Assembly: GCF_005981925.1 (NCBI RefSeq)
Contig: NZ_VBVX01000007.1
Location: forward strand, 1-54,424
Length of the DNA stretch: 54,424 bases
Source of the DNA: Streptomyces albidochromogenes
Lineage (GTDB): Bacteria > Actinomycetota > Actinomycetes > Streptomycetales > Streptomycetaceae
Direction of reading: 5' to 3'
Position numbers and translations under genes: made by a program. The notes under the pieces were generated by a model. The model did not search any database and was not told where the DNA came from. It saw only the letters and a program-made list of their open reading frames with translations. This document shows, piece by piece, positions 1-9,249 of this stretch (positions are counted from its first letter, which is position 1; each line of letters starts with the position of its first letter).

Positions 1-904
1 CAGCGGGGGCGAGTTCGCGCCATTGTTGCCGCGGCAGCCCGGCCGGCGCGGCGGTCAGTACTTGCAGGCAGACGTGGCTGGCTCCCGCTTGAAGGTGGTG
101 CGAGACGCGTCGGCGGATCGCTTCCGTGTCTCCGTAGGCGACGATCGCGTCCACCAGTTTGCGGCTCGGGCCGCCGACGATGTCCTCGTCTCCGAAGCCG
201 AGCCGGCGTACGTTCGCCTCCTGGTGCGGTGCCGATGCCAGGTATCCGGCGACGTGCGCCGTGGCCACCTCCCGGGCTCGGTCGAGGTCTTGGTCGAGAA
301 CGACGGCCTGCTCGACTGCGAGAAACGCATCCGGTCCCATGATCTGGCGTGCTCGTGCGGTGTGCTCGACGGGCGCGAAGTAGGTGTGGGCGCCCCAGGT
401 GCGTTCGGCGGCCAGCTTCAGCATCATCGGACCCAGGGCGGCCAGTAGGCGGCGCGGGGCAGGGGCCGGAATCGGGCTGTGGGCGGGTGAGGCATCCATG
501 GCTTCCAGGTAGGAGCGCATCGTGGTCACCGCCCGGCTGCGGGTTGGCACAGGGAAGCCGTCCACTGTGTGAACGGTGTCGTCGACGCGGTGTCCGCCCA
601 GGCCGAGTACGTACCGTCCGGGGAACGCCTCGCCGAGCGTGCGCGCTGCCGCGGCAGTGGCGATCGGTTCCCGGAAGGCGATGTTGGCGATGCCGGATGC
701 GACGGCGATGCGACGGGTTGCCGACAGCAGGAGCCATGCCTGGCCTACCGTGTCACGGCCGAAGGCCTCTCCGTACCAGAGGGCTCCATATCCCAACTCC
801 TCGATTTCCGACGCCGATTCACGCACACGTCCGGCGGGCTGCCCGTCGAAGGCGAAGGTCCAGATTCCGACCCGGCCGAGTTCTACTGATGGGCCGTCTT
901 TCAA
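1..904 (-). CDS. LLM-class F420-dependent oxidoreductase, 3' end cut by window edge
   Basis: The reading frame runs leftward from a TTG at 904 to the window edge with no stop, about 301 codons. A purine-rich GCAGGAG lies five bases upstream of the TTG, which decides the start. The protein begins KDGPSVELGRVGIWTF and then shows the luciferase-like TIM-barrel pattern (ELGYGALWYGEAFGRD, ATRRIAVASGIANI, FPGRYVLGLGG, YLEAMD). This matches actinobacterial probable F420-dependent oxidoreductases of about 280-300 residues, so only a few C-terminal residues are missing (the last visible part reads WRELAPA). Such enzymes use reduced F420 or FMN for hydride transfer; the substrate cannot be inferred. 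It is divergent from the TetR gene at 1002 with a clean palindrome between them, which suggests it is the regulator's target. Confidence 0.85.
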   Translation of the reverse strand, partial: MKDGPSVELGRVGIWTFAFDGQPAGRVRESASEIEELGYGALWYGEAFGRDTVGQAWLLLSATRRIAVASGIANIAFREPIATAAAARTLGEAFPGRYVLGLGGHRVDDTVHTVDGFPVPTRSRAVTTMRSYLEAMDASPAHSPIPAPAPRRLLAALGPMMLKLAAERTWGAHTYFAPVEHTARARQIMGPDAFLAVEQAVVLDQDLDRAREVATAHVAGYLASAPHQEANVRRLGFGDEDIVGGPSRKLVDAIVAYGDTEAIRRRVSHHLQAGASHVCLQVLTAAPAGLPRQQWRELAPA

Positions 905-961
905 GAGTACTCCTGCGGCAGTCGTTCCGGAGAGGCTCTCCGGTTGGAGTCCGCTACGATA

Positions 962-976
962 CGGAGAACTTCTCCG
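962..976. promoter_or_regulatory. Palindromic operator between oxidoreductase and TetR genes
   Basis: CGGAGAA-C-TTCTCCG is a perfect 7+1+7 inverted repeat. It lies 57 bases upstream of the oxidoreductase start and 25 bases upstream of the TetR start. Sites of this type are usual for TetR repressors encoded in divergent pairs, so binding by the adjacent TetR protein is inferred. Confidence 0.7.
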
Positions 977-1001
977 CTTCGCTATCCCTGAAGGCAGGAC
1001 G

Positions 1002-1592
1002 ATGACGACCGGACGCGACCATGCCGCTCAAAAATCGAAGCGTGCAGACGCGCGCCTCAACCGGGAGCGCCTGGTAGCCGCTGCGCACGAGGTGTTCACC
1101 GAAGTCGGCCCCGAGGCGTCCCTCAACGAGATCGCCCGCCGCGCCGGCGTGGGCCCAGGGACCCTGTACCGGCACTTCCCGAACCGCCAGGCCCTGCTGA
1201 CCGCAGTCCTCACAGACCGCATTCAGGCCCTGTGCGAGTACGCGGAGAAACTGCGGGCCACGGACTCCGCCGACAGCGCCCTGGCGCAATGGCTGGGTGC
1301 ATTCCTGGCCCATGCGCGTGACAACCACGGCATGGGCAGCGCGCTGATGGTCAACGAGCCTGGTGAGACGGACCTGGACTGCCATCAGCTGATTTCGAAC
1401 GCGGCAGCAGGTCTGCTCACTCGGGCGCAACACCACGGCACCGCTCGCTCCGACCTGACCGCCGACGACCTGGTGCGGCTCGTCACCGGAATCGCACTGT
1501 CCACGGCCCGCGAAGAAGATGCCGAACCGGCCCACCGGCTGCTGGCTCTCGTTCTTGATGCCGCGTACGCAGCACCACGCCAAAGCCGGTGA
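1002..1592 (+). CDS. TetR/AcrR family transcriptional regulator
   Basis: 196 residues, a normal TetR length. ATG at 1002 is preceded by AAGGCAGGA; the frame is open further upstream but only this start gives a standard N terminus. The helix-turn-helix spans about residues 20-66 (RERLVAAAHEVFTEVG, ASLNEIARRAGVGPGTLYRH, FPNRQALLTAV). The C-terminal ligand domain ends LVLDAAYAAPRQSR and resembles the SBP-type effector domain common in Streptomyces. Divergent from the LLM oxidoreductase, with the palindrome at 962-976 as probable operator for both genes. The ligand is unknown. Confidence 0.9.
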   Translation: MTTGRDHAAQKSKRADARLNRERLVAAAHEVFTEVGPEASLNEIARRAGVGPGTLYRHFPNRQALLTAVLTDRIQALCEYAEKLRATDSADSALAQWLGAFLAHARDNHGMGSALMVNEPGETDLDCHQLISNAAAGLLTRAQHHGTARSDLTADDLVRLVTGIALSTAREEDAEPAHRLLALVLDAAYAAPRQSR

Positions 1593-2152
1593 CACCATTC
1601 CCGCTTCGCGCGCGCTGCGGGTGACAGGCGGCCTGCCCACCCGGTGCCAACCACCGTGCTTTGCCCGACTGAAGCCGCAGATCGACGGGGTGCGCTGGTG
1701 ACAACGAACGCCCTTCGGCTCACCGTGCAAGGAGCCGTAGTCGGGTGAGGCCGAGGATGGCGTACGAGAGTCTCGGCCGCCGTCGTCGATCACTGCGATG
1801 GTCAGCCCGGCTGTTCCTTGCGCTTCCTGAGCCGCCGGATCGCTTGTCGCCGGACGGGAGGGTGGCCGTGCCCGCGCGGGCTCCTCATCTTCGTCTTTCT
1901 GGCAGGCCTATTGGAGTGGTCGGCCGTTACCGTCCTAGTGAGGCGGACCATAGTGCGGCAGAGGGCCTTGGGCGTGGGGCGTCGGGCATCGAAGGCAGGG
2001 GGGCGTCGCTGGCGGCATTGATGACGCCAGCGTTAGCCATGAGCTGGATCGGCATGTCGCGGTCGGTGAGCACGATGTGGCCCCCAGAACACTTCGAGTT
2101 GAGTAGCTGTACGGATAGCAGTCCACCAGTCGACAAGTGGACGATCGTGCGC
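1593..2152. other. No convincing gene
   Basis: About 560 bases. Short frames exist on both strands but none has a ribosome site plus recognisable protein. A TTG-initiated frame near 1818 has one hydrophobic stretch (GLLIFVFLAGLLEWSAVTVL) and could be a relic of a small membrane protein. No terminator or repeat was recognised. Confidence 0.5.
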
Positions 2153-2574
2153 ATGACCTATTTCGTGCGGGCTGCGAAGGCGGCTTCCGTGGCTGCCGCG
2201 GCCACGCTCGTCGCATGGTGGCTGATACGCGGTCTGTACACGCTGATCGACCACGCCACCGAAGCCGACAGCGCACGCAACCCCTCGGGGGAGCCCATTA
2301 CTACCTGGCCGCCAACGCGGCAGGCATCATCTGTCAGCCCTTGGCCCTATGGGCCGGCGCCAGACTGGCCGGAGTCCGCGGCAACCATCCGACGATCGTC
2401 ATCAGCACCTACGTGTGGGCCACGATGACCATGGGACACCTTGTGGACTCCACCCCGGGCCCGTGGGAGGCCGTCTTGTGGGTGGCCATCCAGTCCGCCG
2501 CCGCGACCGGGGCCGCGCTCCTGCAAGCCAGGCTCATGCCGGCCAGCACACAGCCCAAGGAGCGGTCCTCCTGA
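2153..2574 (+). pseudogene. Membrane protein gene interrupted by a frameshift
   Basis: Two overlapping frames make one protein. From ATG 2153 the first reads MTYFVRAAKAASVAAAATL, WWLIRGLYTLIDHATEADSA, and loses sense near 2290. The other frame continues HYYLAANAAGIICQPLALWA, VISTYVWATMTMGHLVD, LWVAIQSAAATGAALLQARL to the stop at 2574. Together they give about 140 residues with three or four membrane segments. One base gained or lost around 2285-2297 explains the break, by decay or by sequencing error. The family is not recognised. The gene at 2586 starts 11 bases after the stop, so the two probably formed an operon. Confidence 0.6.
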
Positions 2575-2585
2575 CTCGGCGCCCG

Positions 2586-3215
2586 GTGAAGATTCTGGTT
2601 CTGCGTGCCGTGACGTGGCCGCTCCTCGTCATGTTCAATCTCGTGGCACGTGTGTGGACGCTTGTTGGATCGACCAGCCGCTACACAGCCCGTCGACTCG
2701 CGGACAGTGACACCGCGCAGCAGGCGCGGGAGTCTGCTGAGGCACGGCTGCGGGCCATCGCCCACGCCTACGCGGAACGCACGCCCTTGGTTTTGCGTCT
2801 CCTGGTCGTGGAGGACCACTACAACCGCGGCATGGCCGACTGGGACCTGTTCAACCCGGTGAGGCCTGCCTACCGGGTGTCCTGCTGGATGCGTCTGACG
2901 GCCTACTACAGTTCCCCGCTGTCACCAGACGAGACCATCACCGAAATCCTCGCCGCCGGTGAGCAGGCCTTGTCCAGCATCCCCTTCACCCACGACAACA
3001 CTCACGAGGACAATCGAGATGAACTGACCCACGCGGGACACACCCTTACCTGGGATCACCCAGGCTCACCGGTCCCAGCACCTGCGCAACCGGCCCACGC
3101 CTACCGGTTCGTGTGCGAGCCTCCAGCGGCGAGCCTGGGCGGTGTCCGCCGCCGCTACGGCACGGTGTTCGCGCTGGACCTGCCGTCGGTTGACTACTAC
3201 CGAGTCCCACGATGA
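2586..3215 (+). CDS. Hypothetical protein with N-terminal hydrophobic segment
   Basis: 209 residues from GTG 2586 (VKILVLRAVTWPLLVMFNLV). The frame is open upstream and no strong ribosome site is visible, so the start is uncertain; translational coupling to the preceding frameshifted gene is likely. Residues 1-25 could form a membrane anchor. The rest is soluble, with ARLRAIAHAYAERTPLVLRL, VEDHYNRGMADWDLFNPVRP and a C-terminal RYGTVFALDLPSVDYYRVPR. No catalytic motif or known family is recognised. The strong third-position G/C bias argues that it is real coding sequence. Confidence 0.6.
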   Translation: MKILVLRAVTWPLLVMFNLVARVWTLVGSTSRYTARRLADSDTAQQARESAEARLRAIAHAYAERTPLVLRLLVVEDHYNRGMADWDLFNPVRPAYRVSCWMRLTAYYSSPLSPDETITEILAAGEQALSSIPFTHDNTHEDNRDELTHAGHTLTWDHPGSPVPAPAQPAHAYRFVCEPPAASLGGVRRRYGTVFALDLPSVDYYRVPR

Positions 3216-3602
3216 CAGAGCCTCAGCGGCGGTAGTGCTAGAGCTCGGGACAGTGGCAGACAGGCTCCGCACTCCCCGCACCCGGCCGCGTCCCGGCCCG
3301 ACAGCGCACGGCCACGCGCCAGGCGGTGTTATTAGGACCGTATCCCCTGGTGCGGTGCCCGTTGCGCCATGTGGTGATCGCGTGGTTCGCGAAGAAAGTG
3401 ATCAATGAACTTTTTCGGACTGACCGCGATCGGCCGCTCTGGTTGCGATACTGCGCTGCCGTACCGCCTCGCGCTTCGCGAAGAAGGGCCACCGACGACT
3501 GACACTGACTTGAACGTGTTCAAATTTCGTGCCAGGGTGCGACATGAGTTCCCGAGCCCATCGGTCGCGCCCGCGGCCCGCGAAACCCGCTAGGGGTGGA
3601 GT
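3216..3602. other. Intergenic region upstream of the lipoprotein gene
   Basis: About 390 bases. Short frames are present but none is convincing. The stretch from 3390 to 3540 is slightly A/T-richer than its neighbours and includes TTGAAC near 3509, a possible promoter element for the lipoprotein gene. No hairpin or repeat was recognised. Confidence 0.4.
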
Positions 3603-4046
3603 GTGTTGCGTTCCTGCCGTACTGCGCTGATCTTGCTCGCCACGGCCCTCGCCCTGACGGCCTGCGGCAGGCTCACCGTCATGCCGCCGCCCGACGGCGA
3701 ACCCGTCGTTCTGAAGCGTGCCGAACTCGCGACCACCTGGACTGATGCCGACGGCGGCACCCTCACACTGAAACAGGACGGGACGTTCGTCGCCGACAAA
3801 GTCTGCGTCGCCGTCGCCTGGGAGGACGGTTTGACCTGGTCCGGACCAGGCACCTGGGGGCAAGGCTCCAACAAGAAGCAAAGCCTCGTCGGTGTGACCT
3901 TCGACGCCGCTCACCCCGAAACCGGTGAGCGGGAGCCCGGCCCCTACGCCGCCTTGAGACACGGCAAGGTCCTGAAGCTCTGGGTCGCCATCGGCGATCC
4001 GGACAACGATTATCCGAACTGCGTCCTGACCAGCCCGGCCGGCTGA
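3603..4046 (+). CDS. Secreted lipoprotein, unknown function
   Basis: 147 residues. The start is GTG 3603 or TTG 3606, preceded by GGGGTGGA. A classical lipoprotein signal is visible: basic MLRSCRT, a hydrophobic core, then lipobox LTAC with the lipidated cysteine near residue 21. The mature part has alternating beta-type segments (TTWTDADGGTLTLKQDGTF, GPGTWGQGSNKK, KVLKLWVAIGDPDNDYPNC), resembling small streptomycete lipoproteins whose domain opens with W-x-G/D-x-DGG-TLTL-x-x-DGTF. Predicted to sit outside the membrane. Downstream DNA carries a possible convergent fragment overlapping its 3' end. Confidence 0.75.
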   Translation: MLRSCRTALILLATALALTACGRLTVMPPPDGEPVVLKRAELATTWTDADGGTLTLKQDGTFVADKVCVAVAWEDGLTWSGPGTWGQGSNKKQSLVGVTFDAAHPETGEREPGPYAALRHGKVLKLWVAIGDPDNDYPNCVLTSPAG

Positions 4047-4270
4047 CCCCGCTGCGGCATCGCACGTGCGATGCCCTCGAGCGCGACCCACAGCCGTGCC
4101 CGGTAGGCGACCCGCACCCGCACCGCCAGGACCGTGGCAGCCCGCCGTGCCTCGCTGACCGCGGCCTGCAGCTGCTCGGTCGGCCGAAGCGCAACAGCGC
4201 GGCCGACCTGCTGCTGCCTCAGTACGGTGTCATGGGCCTGACCACGAACCCAGGCGATGAGGTCGGCCAC
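4010..4270 (-). CDS. Possible gene fragment, unrecognised
   Basis: The frame encodes MADLIAWVRGQAHDTVLRQQ followed by an arginine/alanine-rich helical region (EARRAATVLAVRVRVAYRAR). The same frame stays open further upstream (about 55 more codons) but contains no good start there and begins right after a stop, so it is probably the 3' part of a lost gene. It overlaps the last 37 bases of the convergent lipoprotein gene. No family is recognised. Confidence 0.25.
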   Translation of the reverse strand: MADLIAWVRGQAHDTVLRQQQVGRAVALRPTEQLQAAVSEARRAATVLAVRVRVAYRARLWVALEGIARAMPQRGQPAGLVRTQFG

Positions 4271-4449
4271 GGGTTGGTCCGCATGGCGCGCGGCCGCGGC
4301 CGCTGTCCTGTGCCGGCGTGCTTTGAGGGCGTGCCAGCACCGTTTGCTCAGTTTCTTCGACCGTGCCGCGTGCGGGCTGGAGCTTGTGGCGCGGCTGTGA
4401 TGTCCGGGGGTTGGCTGGGCAGGAGGGTCCGTAACTTAGGGAGGCTGAT

Positions 4450-5643
4450 GTGGAGCGTGATCGGATCGGACTGGCCGAGGTGCTGGCAGCGGCGGAGGAC
4501 GCGGCGCCAGTGCGCTCTCTTGATGTCGTAGCGCGCAATCTCCGCGAGCGGTTCGGCGCGCGTTACGTGTCGTTCCTGTTCGTCGATGTCGTCGGCCGGC
4601 GTCTGCTGCGGGTCGACGAGGAGGGGGCAGCACCACAGGAGCGTGGCGTTGATCAGGTTCCCCTGGCGGGCAGTGTCTACGACGAGGTCCTGCGCACCCA
4701 GAAGCTGGTGCAGGTACCCGAGGGTGCGCAGGGGCAGCGGGTGCTGGCCCCGGTCACCAACCGGGGCGACACGATCGGGGTCTTGGAGCTCTACCTCACC
4801 CGCGTCGCCCAGGACGTGCTGGAGCAGGTCGAGGAGGCTGCGCACGCGCTGGCGTACATCATCGTCACCGACCGCCGCTTCACCGACCTCTACCACTGGG
4901 GCAACCGCACCGCCACGGTCACTCTGGCCGCGGAGATCCAGCGCCAGCTCCTGCCCTCGGCCCCCTCGTGCGAGGCCGCCGAGTTCGCGCTCGCCGGCGC
5001 CCTGGTCCCCGCCTCCGACATTGCCGGCGACACCTACGACTACAGCCTCGACCACGACACCTTGCACCTGTCCATCACCGACGCCATGGGTCACGATGTC
5101 GACGCCTCACTCATCGCCACCCTCCTGGTCAACGCCTCGCGCGGTGCCCGCCGTGCCGGCACCGACCTTGCCGAACAGGCACGCCAAACTCACCAGGCCC
5201 TCCTCGATCACGGCCGCCGTACCTTCGCCACCGGCCAGCTCCTGCGCATCGCCCTGGACGGAACCGGCGCTCAGCTCGTCAACGCCGGCCACCTCTGGCC
5301 CCTACGGCTGCGCGACGGCAGGGTCGGCGAAGTCAAGCTCGACATCAACCTCCCCTTCGGCGTCCCCGCCCAAGTCTCCTACCAGGTGCAGAACCTCGAT
5401 CTGCGCCCGGGCGACCGGCTCGTGCTGTACACCGACGGCATGCAAGAACGTCAAGCCAAGACCGTCGACCTGCCCGCACTCATCCGTGACACCGCCACCG
5501 AGCACCCCCGCGAAGCCGTACGCGCCATGGTCACCGCAGTCCAAGAGGCCTGCGACGGCGGCGTGAGAGACGACGCCACCGTCCTGTGCCTGGACTGGCA
5601 CGGCCCCCGCCCGGGGGGCGTAGTGCGAACGCCGAACGTCTGA
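4450..5643 (+). CDS. PP2C-type serine/threonine phosphatase with GAF-like sensor (SpoIIE/RsbU type)
   Basis: 397 residues from GTG 4450. Residues about 20-150 resemble a GAF sensor ([20 protein letters not shown] ... [14 protein letters not shown]). Residues about 165-385 form a SpoIIE-type PP2C phosphatase: [11 protein letters not shown] linker helix, [10 protein letters not shown] (metal-binding D), [22 protein letters not shown] and [10 protein letters not shown]. In actinomycetes such phosphatases dephosphorylate anti-anti-sigma factors in partner-switching circuits with RsbW-like kinases; a free-standing HATPase lies at 45.2 kb but no link is shown. A decayed paralogue lies immediately downstream on the other strand. 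Confidence 0.9.
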   Translation: MERDRIGLAEVLAAAEDAAPVRSLDVVARNLRERFGARYVSFLFVDVVGRRLLRVDEEGAAPQERGVDQVPLAGSVYDEVLRTQKLVQVPEGAQGQRVLAPVTNRGDTIGVLELYLTRVAQDVLEQVEEAAHALAYIIVTDRRFTDLYHWGNRTATVTLAAEIQRQLLPSAPSCEAAEFALAGALVPASDIAGDTYDYSLDHDTLHLSITDAMGHDVDASLIATLLVNASRGARRAGTDLAEQARQTHQALLDHGRRTFATGQLLRIALDGTGAQLVNAGHLWPLRLRDGRVGEVKLDINLPFGVPAQVSYQVQNLDLRPGDRLVLYTDGMQERQAKTVDLPALIRDTATEHPREAVRAMVTAVQEACDGGVRDDATVLCLDWHGPRPGGVVRTPNV

Positions 5644-5664
5644 CCTGCTGCGCTCACCTACCGC

Positions 5665-6104
5665 TCAATCCCACTGTCGGCGGTGTCCGGGTGGGCGTAG
5701 GCGTAGGGCGAGCAGAGCGTCGTCGTCGGTGCGGTCGGACGCCAGGCCGGCAAGGAGTCGTCGCAGACGTCTTCCAGGGGTTGGCGGGCGAGGGCTGCTG
5801 CATGCTGGCGCAGGCGGGTCAGGCCGTGGTCGAGGGTTTCACCGCAGCGTTCGATCAGTCCGTCGGTGTAGAGCAGCAGGGTGGAGCGAGCGGGCAGGGG
5901 CTGTGTGGCGTTGGTGCGCGGGGCGGTGGGGTCGACGCCGAGGAGCATTCCGTGGCCGTCTTCGAGGTATCGGGTGTCGCCCTGGTGGGTGATCAGCAGA
6001 GGTGGGAGGTGTCCGGCGCTGCAACGGCGCAGCTGCCAGGGTCCGCAGGGGACATGCGTTCCGCACCGGATTCCGCTGACCTGCGGCGATGGGGTTGTCT
6101 CCAA
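5665..6104 (-). pseudogene. Truncated and frameshifted SpoIIE-type phosphatase
   Basis: Only the C-terminal third remains. The frame reads LRRCSAGHLPPLLITHQGDT, LLLYTDGLIERCGETLDHGL, then LEDVCDD; the usual ending LLAGLASDRTDDDALLALRL continues in the next frame, with its stop at 5665. A single-base shift near 5770 therefore separates the DDDALL metal-binding end from the YTDGLIER part. The N-terminal half, including the first metal-binding aspartate, is absent upstream of 6104. It is convergent with the intact phosphatase at 4450, which it resembles in domain but not closely in sequence. Confidence 0.75.
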
Positions 6105-6717
6105 GCCCCCTCAACGGGGTCGGGGCCGGCTAAGCGAACCGGTTCCACGCCGTGCTGCACGCGATCGGAGGCCCGAGGCTGAACCCCGCAGAGATCCCGC
6201 CCCCCTGCGCCCCCGCTGGTCGTGACCGACGGCTGACTCCGCGGGCCCGCGAAGACAACGCGGCAGGGTGGTCATCGCAGCCCAGGTGTTGGTCTCCCAC
6301 TCCACCCGCCGGTCACCCGGCTCCAATGTCAACGGCTCGTCGGCCACCTCAGCTATCCATGTCAACAGCACTGAAGCAGTATCCCTGCATCGACTGGCCG
6401 AAGAACCACCATCACCCAGCCAGCAGGACTCCGTGGCCGGGACTCAAGTCCTGGACCGGGTGGCCGCCCGCGACAACCCTTCTGCCACGACTCCATGTCA
6501 GGCTTCCGCTGGGAGGACGGCGCCCTGGCGCGCGTCGCGGACCCCGCAAGGGCCGGTGCCGCTGCCGACGCTGCTGGGTGCCGAGGTGTCGGCGTACGCG
6601 CGAACGTGGCCAGTGAGGTATAGCGATGTGTCCCCGCCCTGAAGGTTGGTCGTGGCCAGGTCGGCGAGCCGGGGCGCCCCGACCGCTCAACAGCGCACAT
6701 CCGAGAAGTCGTCGCCG
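6105..6717. other. Degenerate region without intact gene
   Basis: About 610 bases. On the minus strand, short coherent runs in different frames (for example DTSLYLTGHVRAYADTSAPS near 6600 and [18 protein letters not shown] near 6320) hint at eroded coding sequence, but nothing can be identified. No clear promoter or hairpin was seen. Confidence 0.4.
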
Positions 6718-7278
6718 TCAGCGGACGGTTGCGCCCAGGTAGTCGAGGGCTGCGCGGGCGAATCCTGGTGCGGTACGCGGGCACTGCCAGCGGGCAAGGA
6801 TCTCGGGCGCGGAGAGGTTCGAGGGTTCGGCCTGTTCGTCGAGTTCGTCCAGGTAGTCCTCGGGAAGCAGATCCTCTCGAAGCAGGTCGTCGAGGGCCTG
6901 GTTCATAGGGGAGCTCAGCACCTCCAGGTGGGCGGGAAGGCGCTCGAGTACATCGTCCACGTCCGCCTCGTACGGGTGCCAGTCGTGCGCGCACGTACGG
7001 CCGTCGTCACGGCGCGCGACCCGGCTCAGTACGGCGACGACCTCGTTCTCGACTCCAGGACCGGGGTTGGCGAAGGCCACGTAGGGGGCGAGCATCAGCA
7101 TGCCCAGCGTCCAGAACAGCACGGGATCGCCCTCCGGCCCCGGCGCCTTCATGTCGAGCCGGCGGGCGCAGCCGCGTACCGTCTCGTCCTTGTCCCCGGC
7201 GTGGTAGCCGTGCCGGAGCTCGTCCCAATCGCTGACCAAAGAACGCCAGTTGTCAGGCACAGGTATGACCGTCGGCAT
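6718..7278 (-). CDS. Hypothetical protein, acidic, possible immunity or DUF-type
   Basis: 186 residues from ATG 7278. GGGAGCTGGAGGC precedes it closely and selects this start over an upstream in-frame one. The protein begins MPTVIPVPDNWRSLVSDWDE, carries LFWTLGMLMLAPYVAFA in the middle (hydrophobic but probably buried helix), and has a very acidic second half (MNQALDDLLREDLLPEDYLD, ELDEQAEPSNLSAPEILARW). It ends in an LGATVR tail. No enzyme motif was found. Size and acidity resemble immunity-type proteins, but this is only an impression. Confidence 0.6.
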   Translation of the reverse strand: MPTVIPVPDNWRSLVSDWDELRHGYHAGDKDETVRGCARRLDMKAPGPEGDPVLFWTLGMLMLAPYVAFANPGPGVENEVVAVLSRVARRDDGRTCAHDWHPYEADVDDVLERLPAHLEVLSSPMNQALDDLLREDLLPEDYLDELDEQAEPSNLSAPEILARWQCPRTAPGFARAALDYLGATVR

Positions 7279-7812
7279 GCCTCCAGCTCCCTTCGCAAGG
7301 TCCCGGCTCCGCGGCCATTGGATCACACGAGCTTGCGCCGACACCCAAGGACCGCGACCCCACCCGGCCACCAGAACCGCGCAGTGCCCAGGCGTGTCGG
7401 ACGGGCTGAGCCTTCCGTCGGCGGATGCACCATCGGCGCCCTTGAAAGCCTCACCGCGTGCACGAGATCAACCGAGGTAACGGGCCGGTGCGAGACACGA
7501 CGGTTCGTAGAGGGGGCCTACAGGCCTCGCGGAGCGATGGGGCTGCGGGCCGATCACCCTGAACCGAGACTCTCACAGGCTATCGGCTGTCCTGGCTGTG
7601 CGGCGGCCAGGCAGCCGAGGACGTCGCCCGTACGCACCTGGGGAGAGACTCTCGTATGCCGACACGAGGACGACCCTGTCGCCTTCCCGGCAGTATCGCC
7701 TGTCGGCGTGCGAGCTGAAGAGCGGCACTGGGGAACCGGGTTGAGAGGCAGCCGGAGCCGCGGTGGAAACTGCGGGCTGTGCACCTGCGACCCGGGCGGG
7801 GAGGATCGGTCC
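7279..7812. other. Intergenic region
   Basis: About 530 bases between divergent genes. Several long frames cross it but they read as antisense or random high-GC sequence. The strong GGGCGGGGAGGAT just before 7813 is the ribosome site of the next gene. No obvious operator palindrome was found. Confidence 0.4.
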
Positions 7813-8112
7813 ATGGACGAGACGACAGCGCTGGTCAGCATGCTGCAGCACGCGCGCGTGGCCCAGATGAGCTCGGTGAGCGGGGTCGGGGCGTACGGAG
7901 AGATCCGGGTGGACCTCTTCGATCCGGTGGAGTCGGCCAGCCAGGACGCCATGGCTGTGGAATCGCTGCCCGAGTTCCAGTGCATGTGCCCCGGGGACGT
8001 CCGCTTCGAGGTGTTCGACCGGGACGGTGAGCGGCTTGCAAGTCGTCCTGCACCACGGCGCGACGCTGCCGCGTGTCCCATGGCCAGACCACTGCGGAGG
8101 GTGAGCGGGTGA
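7813..8112 (+). pseudogene. Hypothetical protein with frameshifted C terminus
   Basis: ATG 7813 follows GGGGAGGATCGGTCC. The protein starts MDETTALVSMLQHARVAQMS and has an acidic middle (GEIRVDLFDPVESASQDAMA, FQCMCPGDVRFEVFDRDGER). After residue 75 the frame turns into RLASRPAPRR, whereas the neighbouring frame gives QVVLHHGATLPRVPW and a stop at 8104. The second version looks like the natural ending, so a shift near 8037 is likely. The family is unknown. If the shift is a sequencing error, the intact protein is about 96 residues. Confidence 0.5.
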
Positions 8113-8298
8113 ACCAGCGGCGCTTCGGCAGCGCGTGAGCCCGTGCGGAAGAACCCGCTTGATGGGTCTGAACTGTCTCTTATGATGCGGACTGCGCCCA
8201 GGCGGGTGTGACGCCCTGCCTGGCACTCGCCCCGCCCCACCCCCCCCGGGGCCGGGCCGGGCCAGACCGGACAGGCCGCCTGGCCGAACGTGCCGAGG

Positions 8299-9195
8299 TT
8301 ACGAACCTTCTGAACGCTCCGTGAACGTGGTGGCGTGGTCGGCGGCCCACTGGCGAAGCGTTCGTGGCGCCGTCCCGAGGATGTCGGCCACCGCTGTGGT
8401 GATGTACGCGGGCTGTCCGACCGCCGCGCTCCACGCGGCGAGCAGCATGTCGACGACCGAGCTGGGCGCCGTGCCCTCCGACAGGCTTTGAAACTCGTCC
8501 GGCGTCATCTCCTCGAACGTGATCCGGCGCCCCAGGGCGTCACCGATGACGCCCACCTGCGCGGCCTGGGTCAGCGATTCGGGGCCCGTAAGGACGTAGT
8601 CGCCTCCGACGTATCCGTCCTGATGGAGCGTCCGCGCCGCGACGGCTGCGACGTCGCGGTCGTCGACCGGTGCCGACTCCGCAGCGCCGTACGGCCACCG
8701 GACGACGTCGCCGGCCCGGATCGCGGACGCCCACCAGGCCAGCGAGTTCGACGCGAGCATCCCCGGCCGGATGATCGTCGACTCGAGTCCGGTGGTTGCG
8801 ATGAGCCGCTCGATGTCGGCGTGCAGCACCGCCATGGGATTGGGCTGCTGGAAGAAGGGGTGCGGCGTCTGGTGCGGGGAGGAGAGGAAGACGACCCGCC
8901 GCACGTGGGCTGCCAGCCGCTCGACGACTGCCGCGGCGGTCTGAGGCGGGGCGGTCCAGACGAGGAAGACCGCACCGGCGCCGTGCAACGCCGGGTCGAG
9001 CGACTCGGGCACGGTGAGGTCGCCGGTGAAGACCTCGACCTTCGCCGGCAGCGTCGCCGCCGCCTCGGAGCGACGGGTAAGAGCGCGGACCGGCACGCCC
9101 GCGTCGAGGAGTTGGTCGACGACGACGCGGCCGACCCGGCCCGTCGCCCCGGTTACGAGCACGGGAGGAGTGTCTATCTGGTTCACACCGCCCAT
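8299..9195 (-). CDS. NmrA-like NAD(P)-binding oxidoreductase (atypical SDR)
   Basis: 298 residues. The N-terminal Rossmann motif TGATGRVGR lies at residues 15-23, followed by PVRALTRRSEAAATLPAKVE and VEVFTGDLTVPESL. The middle motif VVFLSSPHQTPHPF replaces the classical YxxxK region, as in NmrA/QOR2-type proteins. LESTIIRPGMLASNSLAWWA and VDDRDVAAVAARTL are also typical. Such proteins bind NAD(P) and act as redox sensors or reductases. Divergent from the TetR gene at 9250 with a 54-base A-rich spacer holding an inverted repeat, so repression by that TetR is likely. Confidence 0.9.
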   Translation of the reverse strand: MGGVNQIDTPPVLVTGATGRVGRVVVDQLLDAGVPVRALTRRSEAAATLPAKVEVFTGDLTVPESLDPALHGAGAVFLVWTAPPQTAAAVVERLAAHVRRVVFLSSPHQTPHPFFQQPNPMAVLHADIERLIATTGLESTIIRPGMLASNSLAWWASAIRAGDVVRWPYGAAESAPVDDRDVAAVAARTLHQDGYVGGDYVLTGPESLTQAAQVGVIGDALGRRITFEEMTPDEFQSLSEGTAPSSVVDMLLAAWSAAVGQPAYITTAVADILGTAPRTLRQWAADHATTFTERSEGS

Positions 9196-9204
9196 AAAAA
9201 CGTT

Positions 9205-9228
9205 ACTCGGTTAAAAAAGCAACCCGGT
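9205..9228. promoter_or_regulatory. Imperfect inverted repeat between NmrA-like and TetR genes
   Basis: ACTCGGTT and AACCCGGT form 8-base arms (one mismatch) around AAAAAAGC. GTTAC occurs just before the left arm (9202) and again at 9236. The site sits in the 54-base divergent spacer, the expected position for an autoregulatory TetR operator. Confidence 0.5.
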
Positions 9229-9249
9229 CAAAAATGTTACGGTGGTCAG

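Noticed and set aside
576..1001. Long N-terminal extension of the TetR gene at 1002
   Set aside because: The frame is open to 576 but that part is antisense to the LLM oxidoreductase and reads as low-complexity; the ribosome site and standard TetR N terminus are at 1002.
8155..8195. ATGGGTCTGAACTGTCTCTTATGA resembling an IS end
   Set aside because: It recalls some transposon ends, but no matching inverted copy or target duplication was found in the neighbourhood.
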